DNA of 64,000 nucleotides from Odiellus spinosus (taxonomy: Eukaryota > Arthropoda > Arachnida > Opiliones > Phalangiidae), in contig OY987230.1 of NCBI GenBank assembly GCA_963920705.1, positions 8,999,185 through 9,063,184 of the forward strand, given 5' to 3'. Below, in pieces: positions 44,945 through 54,418 of the stretch. The notes under the pieces were generated by a model. The model made no database searches and was not told where the DNA came from. It saw nothing but the letters and a program-made list of their open reading frames with translations. A program made the position numbers and the translations under genes. How positions within the stretch are numbered: the first letter of the stretch is position 1; each line of letters starts with the position of its first letter.

Positions 44945-45655
44945 AATGCCAGAAATAGTGGAAACTATTGTCTTGGGAATTACTTAATATCGGGAAATAT
45001 TGGCAAAATTGCCCTGGAATCGTTAGGAACACGGAAATAATGTCCAAATTATCTTGGGAATGTTAGGAACATGGAAATATTGTCCAAATTACCTTGGCAT
45101 CGTTAGGAACATGGAAATATTGCCCTGGGATTGTAAAGAACATGGAAATATTACCCTGGGATTGTAAGGAACATGGAAATATTACCCTGGGATTGTAAGG
45201 AACATGGAAATATTACCCTGGGATTGTAAGGAACATGGAAATAATACCCTGAGATTGTAAGGAACATGGAAATATTACCCTGGGATTGTAAGGAACATGG
45301 AAATATTACCCTGGGATTGTAAGGAACATGGAAATATTACCCTGGGATTGTAAGGAACATGGAAATATTACCCTGGGATTGTAAGGCACATGGAAATATT
45401 ACCCTGGGATTGTAAGGAACATGGAAATATTACCCTGGGATTGTAAGGAACATGGAAATATTACCCTGGGATTGTAAGGAACATGGAAATATTACCCTGG
45501 GATTGTAAGGAACATGGAAATATTACCCTGGGATTGTAAGGAACATGGAAATATTGTCCAAATTGCCTTGGGATTGTAAGGAACATGAAAATATTGGCCA
45601 TATTACCATGGGGTTGTTAGGAACATGGAAATGTTGGCCAATTGTTAGGAACATG
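44945..45655. repeat. 31-bp minisatellite, ~20 copies
   Basis: Units 'attaccctgggattgtaagg' + 'aacatggaaat'. Central copies (about 45115-45550) are almost identical; the ends are degenerate, with 'ttgtccaaattaccttggca' variants. It ends directly against family F sequence at 45656. Confidence 0.95.
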
Positions 45656-45897
45656 GAAAACGACCTTATTACGTGCCAGAACGTGCGAGAATTAACTGTA
45701 GGCTCTACAATAACCACCCGGCCATTGTGATGACGTAGTATTGATGGGAAATTTTATTTTAAAAATTTCTAAAATGGCGATTATAAAATATGTATTTATA
45801 CATGAATATATATTTTGAGACGTTTTTTAACGAACTTTCCGAAAATGATGCTCAATTTCCATTTGGAGTTCATGAAAAATCCTTGACAGCCTCACTA
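45656..45897. mobile_element. Family F element, right part
   Basis: Starts inside F at 'cgaccttattacgtgccaga', continues through 'aaaatttctaaaatggcgat' and 'ctcaatttccatttggagtt', and ends CAGCCTCACT; the flank is 'aatc' rather than TTAA. Confidence 0.75.
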
Positions 45898-46295
45898 ATC
45901 GAAATTGAAGTTCGGCTTTTCGAACACGCGTATAATATTTGGCAAGATGCGTTTACAATGGACACATTCTGTAATAATACACCTCATATCCGTTTTTTTA
46001 ACAGGAGTTAACTAAACCCGCTTTTCGAACGTAGCTAATAAATCCTGGCAAAAATTCAGAATCTGAATGACAATTTCTTGTCTTCATATTTCAAAGTTCG
46101 TATTAGAATGAGATGATTCAACGGCGTGGCATGTATTGTGAAAGTAAAATTACTATAGGGTTGTCGGCGTAAACATGTTTATTTGTCCTTCAAATTAACT
46201 TCCTCGTTTGTAATTTCATTGCGAATCTTATTTTTCCTTATCTGCGTAAAGGCTACGTGGTTAAAAGCTTAGACGTAATGATTATAAAGAACATA
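45898..46295. other. Gene-free stretch
   Basis: Frame 45790-46011 overlaps F and is not recognised. Confidence 0.4.
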
Positions 46296-46580
46296 ATAGT
46301 TCCGGTCACACTAGGCCTTGGAATAGAATCAAACAGTTTTCGAACGTTTCGCTGGAGTTGTGTGAACTGGAAACCGTCTTTTCTCGAATCGATTTGATTC
46401 GATTTTTCGAAACTGCTTCGAGAACCAGTTTCGTACCGATTCGGTTTTAAACAACCGATAAATCGATTTATAAAAATGCGTGAACACGTGACGCTTAAAA
46501 CAATTCCTGGCGAATTTAATATCGGTTTGATTTTACCGTTTGAAATCTATTAAGAAGGCTAGTGTGACCGTAGCTTATTT
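46296..46580 (+). mobile_element. Family C element, long form
   Basis: Ends 'agttccggtcacactag' and 'ctagtgtgaccgtagct'. The interior has 'cgaatcgatttgattcgatt' and 'tgcgtgaacacgtgacgctt'. A second, inverted copy follows about 105 bp downstream. Confidence 0.8.
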
Positions 46581-46684
46581 TTAATCGATTATTTAACCGT
46601 ACACAACCCGAAAAGCTGGAAAACTAGGGGAAATCTATATAAAAATCATGGAAAACGGTGATGATTTGTGATAGTTACTAAAGC

Positions 46685-46947
46685 ATTTCATTTCTTAATC
46701 GATTTGAAATGATAAAATCAACCCGATATTCAAATCGTCAGGAGTCGTTTTAAGCGTCACGTGTTCACGCATTATCTTTATAAATCGATTTATTGTAGCT
46801 TCATCTCTCGATTGTTGAAACCGAATCGGTATGAAACTGGTTCCCGAAGCAGTTTCGAAAAATCGAATCAAATTGAGTTCACACGGCTCTAGCGAATGTT
46901 TTGAAACGGTTTAAATCGATTTTAAGGCCTAGTATGAACGCGGCTTT
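46685..46947 (-). mobile_element. Family C element, inverted copy
   Basis: Reverse-complement match to 46296-46580 ('aagcgtcacgtgttcacgca', 'gaaaaatcgaatcaaattga', ending 'cctagtatgaacgcggct'). The outer left terminus is not clear. Confidence 0.75.
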
Positions 46948-47725
46948 TGACAAGTCCCGAATCGATTGAACTGCGTGTGTACTTTAAAAGCGTGTACCAA
47001 TTTTCAACATTATGGCTATGAACATCTTGTTAAATAATTTAAACCTAGCTAAATTCCTGTACTAGCGATCTTAAAACCTTTTTTCTTTAGCCTCAAAAAA
47101 AAAACTTTACGTTTTCAAAACGAATGTTGTATAGCTGCTGTTTCAAAATTTAAGAAATTTTTTCTAATTAGCTTCAACTTTAAAGTCTAGACAAAAATCT
47201 GGTTTCAAGATAAAAAAAAATATCTTTTGCTCTTCCTTAAAAAATAGGGGGCTAAAATATATTTAGGCCATATTCTCGAGGGATCAGTCACTCAGCGTGG
47301 TGTACAGGCTGTACCTTTGACTGTACTAAAACGATTACGCGTTATCTTTAAAAATCCATGCCTTTGACAGTGCTTGTAATCTGTGTACAAGTAATCCGGG
47401 AGTGATTAGCCTCTCGGCCATATTAAAACTTCAATCGACAGATTTTAAAATTCCTCGTATTTATTATTATATATATTTTTGGTTTTTTTTTTTTTATATT
47501 TTGGGAATTTCGAAGCCAAATATTTGATCACAAGATCAAAAGTTTTGATGGAAATTTAAAACATTTACCCGTACTTTCATTAGCGAATTAATCTCGCGTA
47601 TATTGTTGCGAAAATATTCTGAAACCCCCAGCTGATAGAAAGTGGATTTTAAATTTTCTAACCGCGTAATAAAGGGATAATATCACGATGTTATGAAACT
47701 TTTTCTTGTACACACCATACTTAAA
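46948..47725. other. Gene-free stretch
   Basis: AT-rich with short A- and T-runs; no gene. Confidence 0.4.
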
Positions 47726-48148
47726 ACGAGTGATTTTTTTTTATCGATTCCTTATCGTTTAAATAGTCCTAATCCATTACTAAAAAAATTTAAAAACAAA
47801 TTTTAAACTAGAAAGAAGTTTAAAATTTACCATCAAAATAGGCTTAGCTGAATTCATGGAAATCACCTGAACTCCGCGTATAAGGACTAGCGACCAATGG
47901 CATTGATCGATAGCTCTCTTATATAGGGAATGCAGGATCTCCATGATCAATGTCATTGGTCGCTAGTCGATCCTTATACGTGGAGTTCAGGATATCTTCA
48001 TGAATCCAGCTAAGCCTATTTTGATGGTAAATTTTAAAGTTATTTCTAGTTTAATATTTGTTTGTAATTGTGTTTACTGTTGGATTAGGCCTATTTAAAC
48101 GATAAGGAATCGATTAAAAAACACTTATTGTTAGGTTGCATCCTCTCT
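47726..48148. mobile_element. Family B element, long form
   Basis: The left arm lacks its AGGG end but has 'ttatcgattccttatcgttt'. The centre has three hairpin modules ('atggaaatcacctgaactcc', 'aggatctccatgatcaatgt', 'aggatatcttcatgaatcc'). The right end is CTCT|TTAA (48149-48152). Confidence 0.85.
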
Positions 48149-48766
48149 TTAAAGTGGTTTTAATGACCCCTCTTAAAAATAAAAAGTTATCGGACAATGA
48201 CCAGTGACTTGTGCTTATTTCCGTCCCTTAGTACAAGATGTACATAGAAGCGCCATCTAGTCTCCAATATATAATCCAGTAAATGTCAATTATCAATTAA
48301 TAAGAACTGGACGAAAATCTGACGCTACTATTCCTTTAATAAAGTTTATATTATAAATTTTTAATTCATTTTTCGTATAGCTCATTAACAAAATTTTGAT
48401 GCACGATTATTAAAAGCTCTCGTTCATGCCTCATATATTATTTCGGGGCCTAATACCTAAGTCGGACCACTCTTTGAAGCTTTACTTTGAAGTTTCGGAA
48501 GCGAAATATAATAGTAAACATGTTACTGAATATGATTATTTTTTTCGTACCCTAATTAAAATATGAATACTTAATTAGTTTTAATATAATACAAACTTCA
48601 TTAGGATATGATGGAATTATAACCTAAAGCCCCAGAATATGATCTAATTTATATATAAAATTTAAACTTAGTATGATACTAATTTAAGATCATTTTATAG
48701 ACAAAAGGCCTAACGAAGTATTGTTCGAAATAAAATTTAAAATTTGAAATCGAGTTCTTTGAAACA
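48149..48766. other. Gene-free stretch
   Basis: Nothing recognised. Confidence 0.4.
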
Positions 48767-49182
48767 AGTGATTTATTTATCGATTCCTTTTTGATTAAAA
48801 AGGCTTAATCCACTAGTGAAAAAAAAAATTATGAACCAATATTAAACTAGAAATAAATTTAAACTTACCGGAAAATAGGCTTAGCGGGATTCATGGAGAT
48901 CCTGATTTCCTCGCGTATAAGGTCTAGCGACCAATCGAACGCGATTGTAAGTCTCGTGGAGTACTCGCGTGAACGACGGGCCTTTGCTCATTGGTCGCTA
49001 GACCTTACACGGAGGCAATTCAGGATATCTCCATGAATCCCTCTAAGCCTATTTTCCGGGTAAGTTTTAAATTTATTTCTAGTTTAATATTTGTTTTGCA
49101 AACTTTTTATCGGTGGATTAGGCATATTTAAACGATAAGGAATGGATAAAAAAATCACTTGTTTTTAGATTGCATTCTCCCT
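48767..49182. mobile_element. Family B element, long form
   Basis: Both arms present; the centre carries 'ggtctagcgaccaatcgaac' against 'gctcattggtcgctagacct', a different loop from 47726-48148. The right end is CATTCTCCCT|TTAA (49183-49186). Confidence 0.85.
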
Positions 49183-49271
49183 TTAAGTAACATTACTAAT
49201 ATATTATGAAATTGAAATTTGAGACCCAATATTTAACTAAATTAAATTAAATAACCCTTAATTACTGAGAG

Positions 49272-49607
49272 CAGAAGCCAATGAAACCATCCTTTGAAGT
49301 CTACTACTCCAATGTTCCATATAGCGCTCCTCTCTGTATGGGTAAAATTCCCAATTTTACGAGTTAGAAGGGGTCCTACTTCATCCCCCCTGTCTACAGA
49401 AAATTGGAAATTCTCTCTCTCCACAAACGACTACGTTTTTGGACGAACTCCGAGGCTGCTAGAGATATTCGCTCGACGATCTCCCGCTCCGAAAACATCT
49501 ACCGTTAGGAGGCGTACGAATCGCGCCTTTTGAGAATAACCCACACAGAGAGGGGTAGACAAGACCCGGGAGTAATAGACTTCAAAGGAGGGTTTCATCG
49601 GCTTCTG
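49272..49607 (+). mobile_element. Family I element with perfect 7-bp target duplication
   Basis: A 336-bp element with inverted ends CAGAAGCCAATGAAACCATC...ATCGGCTTCTG, flanked by CTGAGAG at 49265-49271 and 49608-49614. Highly similar to 37711-38050 throughout. Frames 49242-49424 (minus), 49294-49533 and 49431-49646 (minus) are inside it. Confidence 0.9.
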
Positions 49608-50461
49608 CTGAGAGTTATGCTCAACAAAATTTGAAAATTGATTCATTATTGAATTTTTAAATATATTTAAATTAAACGGTAATTAACAATAAATATAGAT
49701 TCAAAAGAACAAACAAATAATAATTAACTGTAGTTTTATTCAATGGAATTCAGATTATGACTGATTTTAAACATTTTTAATTCGCCAAAAATATTCCAAA
49801 ACAATTTTAAAAATTATCCTTGGCATGAATTAAATCAATATTTTAAGAAAACTGAAATATATCGTGGTTAACAGAGAACTCTTGTATTTAGGCTACGATA
49901 CTCGCCAAGTGATATCGAAGTCGATTAACGTAGATTTAAGATTAAAATTAAACTTAAAAGAAGCTTGTAGAGTAATTTACGACCACCAAGATTGAAATTT
50001 GAATTATTCAAACCAGACGATCGCTCGATTCGAATCTAACACCGTAACCACCCAAGTCTAAATATTATTAAAGTTAGAAAAAAATATAATTTTAACCTAT
50101 TATTAAAAAAAAAAACCCTATTATTACGGGTTCAAATTCGCGCTTTGAAGATTAAAACAATTAAATGTAAAAATGAAAACGTGCTGCTTCAACCTTAAAA
50201 AAATAAGTTTCTTCTGGCGTTGCATGCGCCAGGAATTTCGATCAACCCTTATCTTACATACATGTTGGGATAAATGGCCAAAAACCTAAGATTGTTTATA
50301 AAGGTCTAACTTTAAAGGGCTGATGAAATAACTAGTTATCGTCAGAGAGAATTTTTAAAATAGGTAAAAAAAGCTTAATCTGTGAAATATGGGAAAGACT
50401 GAGAAATCTGCTTGTAATGCTAGATTTTCAGCTTTAATTCAACGGAATAATGAATTAAATG
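49608..50461. other. Gene-free stretch
   Basis: Strongly AT-rich; nothing recognised. Confidence 0.4.
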
Positions 50462-50945
50462 TAAGGAAAAACTCGTGATATGGGAAAAATGTATTAACAG
50501 TTAGGAAAAAGTCGTGATAATGGAAAAATAGACTGTATTAGTCTGGGGAAAAGTCGTGATAATGGAAAAATAGACTGTATTAGTCTGGGGAAAAGTCGTG
50601 ATAATGGAAAAATAGACTGTATTAGTCTGGGGAAAAGTCGTGATAATGGAAAAATAGACTGTATTAGTCTGGGGAAAAGTCGTGATAATGGAAAAATAGA
50701 CTGTATTAGTCTGGGGAAAAGTCGTGATAATGGAAAAATAGACTGTATTAGTCTGGGGAAAAGTCGTGATAATGGAAAAATAGACTGTATTAGTCTGGGG
50801 AAAAGTCATGATAATGGAAAAATAGACTGTATTAGTCTGGGAAAAAGTCGTGTAAGTGGAGAAATAGACTCTCTCTGGGAAAAAGTCTTGATAATGAATA
50901 AATAGACTTAGCTGTTTGGGAAAAAATCGTGTTAATGGAAAATAC
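50462..50945. repeat. 42-bp minisatellite
   Basis: Seven nearly identical units ('ggggaaaagtcgtgataatg' + 'gaaaaatagactgtattagtct') at about 50535-50828 with degenerate units on both sides. As 42 is 14 codons, a minus-strand frame of TFPQTNTVYFSIIT repeats appears (50501-50809); it has no non-repeat part and is not annotated as a gene. Confidence 0.95.
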
Positions 50946-51810
50946 TAAATGGGCAAACTATTAAATAACATTTGTTAAATTAATGGGGGGTAAAAAATAA
51001 TCGTGTATATCTAGTCAATATTTAAACCTTTTTTTTTTTTTTTTTTTTGTAAATTACCCCATTTCCCGTAGTTTAAGATCGCAATTTTAAACCAAATTTT
51101 CAATTTGGGCGTACCATTCTCCCTTTAAAATAAAAAATAAAAATAAAAAGGGTGGAAGTTACAGCAAGCGTTCAAAGATACGGGGCTCACTCTTCTCACT
51201 CACTCAGCTCTTATGTTTTTTTTTTTTTTTTTTTCTATCTAAAAAAGGCCTCATAGACCGTTTTTCTAGAATCATTAATCACGGAGGTAGCCATTTAACG
51301 AGTACAGAGAGAGAGGGATAGACTGGGGGCCAGCTCCTATCATATTTTTCTTCAACCAGACTATCTTCGAGAGCGGAAGGGAGAAGGGGAACCGAAACCA
51401 ATTACTGGATTTAGGACTATATTGATTAATGATGCTTGGAAATGCGCACGCTACGCTACACCAAATGGAGAAAAGATAGCCCCTCTTATAAAGGAGATGA
51501 TAGTTAGGCCTTGGCACACGTGCGCTTAAACCGTTTATCAAAACGAATCGTTACTGTAAAATCAGGCTGAGAAGAGTGCTTTTTACTTTTAAGATATATT
51601 CAAGAATAAGTTGTAAATAGTAGCATCTTGTTACGAGAAATCCACGTAATTTTGTTCTTTTTAACGGAACTGAGAACTGGCCAATGAGATTTCAATGTTA
51701 TCGTAAATGGTATTCTAATTTCTTAAATGGTTCCAATAATAATCTACGCCATATAAATGGGAAAAAATGATCTATAAATTTTTGACATTTTCATTTTTGA
51801 AGTTTCTTAA
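50946..51810. other. Gene-free stretch with T-runs
   Basis: T-runs at about 51032-51048 and 51216-51234. 'gcgtaccattctccct|TTAA' at about 51109-51128 looks like a TTAA-type right end without a body. Family F internal similarity ('tttttgacattttcattttt') runs up to 51806 and flanks the G element. Confidence 0.45.
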
Positions 51811-51948
51811 AGGCCTAGGATTTCATCTGCCTGTCACCTGCATGGAAGTGGGCTCACCCTCTGAGCTTACCCTTTGGGTAACAAGGCAAAAGAAAGCGTG
51901 GAGGGTGAGTTTGTTTCCAGGGTGACAGGCAGAAGTAATCCTTGGCCT
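51811..51948. mobile_element. Family G mini-element, TTAA-flanked, inside F sequence
   Basis: TTAA at 51807-51810, then AGGCCTAGGATTTC; ends AATCCTTGGCCT|TTAA (51949-51952). Closely similar to 1562-1696. Left and right flanks join to 'gaagtttcttaagaacgcct', matching uninterrupted F sequence (reverse of about 19712-19740, and about 60733-60750). Confidence 0.85.
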
Positions 51949-51952
51949 TTAA

Positions 51953-52167
51953 GAACGCCTCAACCCAGAGGTGTAAAATTTTGAATTTTAATAATATAAC
52001 TAAAAATATGATCCATATTCATTATAAAAAAAGTGAGATGACTTTAAGACTAAAATTTGATTTTTAAAATTTTTATAAGCACAAAATCGAGAATATAAAA
52101 ACGGCTAATTTTAAATTAGGAAAATATCTCCTACCTACCAAAGTTCCTAAAACTATATCAATATAAT
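51953..52167. other. Short gene-free stretch
   Basis: AT-rich, nothing recognised. Confidence 0.4.
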
Positions 52168-52591
52168 CACAGGTAAATCATCTTTCAAGTTTACAACAAA
52201 GAATATTATGATTGGTATTTGGTTCTGAAAGTTTCATCGTCAGAACTTTCGTCCGAAGAGAGAGGGGAAAAAATCCAAAACCGCTAAACGGTCGAGATAC
52301 GGAATTCGAAATTTCCCTCTCTAGCGGTTGAGATTGGAACTAAGTAAGCGGTGCTAATATCGCTCCTTACTTTGTAAACGTTTACGGGGGTGAAAATGTA
52401 TCGAGAGAAAACGACTCCTCTCTCTCTCTCTCGCGAAACGAAGGAGCGTGTCTCGCCTGGCCGTCGCGATTTCGAGTCCGATTTACACTAGAAAAAATAT
52501 ACTGGGCCTGGGTGCCTTTTTATGCAAATTTCGGAATATTTAGGGTGAAACCATGGATTGAGAAATAAACTTGAAGGAGGATTTACTTGTG
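52168..52591. mobile_element. Family E element, full copy
   Basis: Inverted ends CACAGGTAAATCATCTTTCA...TTGAAGGAGGATTTACTTGTG. Flanks ATATAAT (52161-52167) and GTATAAT (52592-52598) agree at 6 of 7. Inner landmarks: 'ctctctagcggttgagattg', 'gaaacgaaggagcgtgtctc' and 'gcctggccgtcgcgatttcg'. No coding capacity. Confidence 0.85.
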
Positions 52592-53373
52592 GTATAATAT
52601 AGATCGCCTCAATTTACAATTTTAGAATTTTAGATTTATAATTTTACATACAAATTTGAGAAACTTTATCGCCCCACACATTTGGCGCTACTAGGTCAAT
52701 AGATGCTACTAAATTTCACTATTTGACCTTGCAAAACGCAAGATTTTTTCTTTTTTGCATTAATAGAAAAGTTCTCAGCTAACTTCTGACTTAAAAAAGT
52801 GTTAAAAAATTCTAATTTAATCAATTTAGTTCAGAGTTTTAGTAGTCGTGAAATGTTTTTAACCCTAACATCATTTTTTATTACTTTTTAAAACGTCTAG
52901 ACTAAGAATATAGCAGCACTGTATCTTTTTCTTCCTCCAAATACCGGTTTGAACCACTTTACCCCGGTTCTTTTTCTTTTTAAGGAAGGTTTTTTTATTC
53001 TTTTTAACTCTAAGCCTTTACCAAACTTCAATAAAAAAAATTAAAATAACTTAGTAGTACGGTATTTTGTTTGGTACGTAAGATAAAATATTTTTAGGGG
53101 TTATTTAAAAAAAAAAAAAAACTAGCAAGATTTTGGCATCAAGAAAGGTTCTACTACTAAAAGAAGTGTCAGAAAATTACAAATCCTTTTTTATTTTTTC
53201 AAGTGATGTCATATTTTGAGCCTTCTTTTGAAGTGTTCAAAAATAAATTTATCTTATTAAATAGCTTTCGATATTTAGGGAACTGTTATTGAAACTGATT
53301 TAAAGCAATTTTGAAACTTATATTACACGTAATCTGTTCTTATCGGACTGTAGCAACTTGTTTTTAATTATGG
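52592..53373. other. Gene-free stretch
   Basis: Nothing recognised. Confidence 0.4.
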
Positions 53374-53447
53374 CAAGAATCCATTAAGGTTCCATAAGAA
53401 TATGGGAGGGCCGCGATTCAATAACCATCCTCTCAAACTTTGTAGCT
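53374..53447. mobile_element. Family D element, left end only
   Basis: CAAGAATCCATTAAGGTTCC through 'catcctctcaaactttgtag', then unrelated sequence. It is preceded by ATTATGG (53367-53373), the same 7 bases that follow the full D copy at 53923-53929. Confidence 0.85.
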
Positions 53448-53606
53448 TATGGAATTAAAAAAGCTTTTGTCTTTAGAATATAATATTTTGTTCGGAATTT
53501 TTAGATTCTTAATTTCAGGATTAGTTAGATTAACAATCTTTCAAAAGTGCGATGGAGCATAAAAACTCGCCAGACCAGCGCAATTAGGCAAAATGTGACG
53601 TCAAAG
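53448..53606. other. Spacer between the two family D pieces
   Basis: 159 bp unlike family D; no frame or repeat recognised. Confidence 0.5.
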
Positions 53607-53922
53607 CAAGAATCCATTCAGGTTCCATAAGAATATGGGAGGGCAGCGATTCAATAACCATCCTCCCAAACTTTGTAGCAAAAGTTCGTCCGCTTCGAAT
53701 CGATTTTTCAAGTAAATCGCTCCTGACATCTATTATTAACCCGCGCCACTAACGACCTTGACATAATATTTTGGGCAATAAAAATGGAGCCGACCGAAAA
53801 AAGATCTAAGCGTACAAATGTTGCGAAAATTGCCGACGAACTTTTGTTACAAAGTTTGGGAGGATGGTGCCAGAGGCTAAAGCTATGCTCCCATATTCTT
53901 ATGGAACCTGAATGGATTCTTG
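53607..53922. mobile_element. Family D element, full copy
   Basis: 316 bp, same length as and nearly identical to 22067-22382, with ends CAAGAATCCATTCAGGTTCC and its complement. Left flank GTCAAAG, right flank ATTATGG: the two do not match each other, unlike a simple insertion. Confidence 0.85.
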
Positions 53923-54023
53923 ATTATGGTAACTGGTTTAATAGACAAATAACTATACTATTATTCCTTGTAGTTAAAAGTTCAAGGTTATATTTGGTCC
54001 ACCTCAAGATAACTTATTTGTAA
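53784..54023 (+). CDS. Small ORF starting in family D (79 residues), doubtful
   Basis: Same start as the ORF at 22244 (MEPTEKRSKRTNVAKIADEL...), but after the right inverted repeat it continues into unrelated flanking sequence and ends differently. Only the 46 residues within the element are shared. No domain recognised; probably not a functional gene. Confidence 0.2.
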   Translation: MEPTEKRSKRTNVAKIADELLLQSLGGWCQRLKLCSHILMEPEWILDYGNWFNRQITILLFLVVKSSRLYLVHLKITYL

Positions 54024-54111
54024 AGTGTTTATGACAAGGTTATTTTGTTTTAAACTTTAAATTCCTTCCATTCAATTAATTAAATGGAGAATCAACCTAA
54101 CAACAAAGCTG
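54024..54111. other. Short gene-free stretch
   Basis: Nothing recognised. Confidence 0.4.
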
Positions 54112-54215
54112 CGTTCATTCTAGGCATTGGAATCGATTTAAACCGTTTCGAAACGTTTCGCTAGAGTCGTGTGAACGGGAAACCGTCTTTTCTCGAATCG
54201 ATTTGATTTAATTAC
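54112..54215 (+). mobile_element. Family C element, left end
   Basis: 'agctgcgttcattctaggca', 'aaaccgtttcgaaacgtttc' and 'gaaaccgtcttttctcgaat' match the start of 46296-46580; truncated after 'cgatttgattta'. Confidence 0.75.
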
Positions 54216-54381
54216 ATTTAAAAAGTTTAATTCTATTTACAATAACGTGTGACAAGCACTTTATATATCACTCAAAGAATTCTACTTCTGGTAGTGGGAC
54301 TGACGGGCTAATGGGCTTCAAGAAAATAAGGGGGTTTAGTGAAAATGGAAACAACCGGACCAGGGATAGTAAATGGCCATG

Positions 54382-54418
<37 letters not shown>

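Noticed and set aside
50501-50809. Minus-strand TFPQTNTVYFSIIT repeat protein
   Set aside because: Translation of the 42-bp array; no start context or non-repeat domain.
54385-54417. SINE or processed pseudogene inferred from the T33 run
   Set aside because: No A/B box body, coding remnant or flanking duplication could be seen; likewise for the runs at 17812 and 44637.
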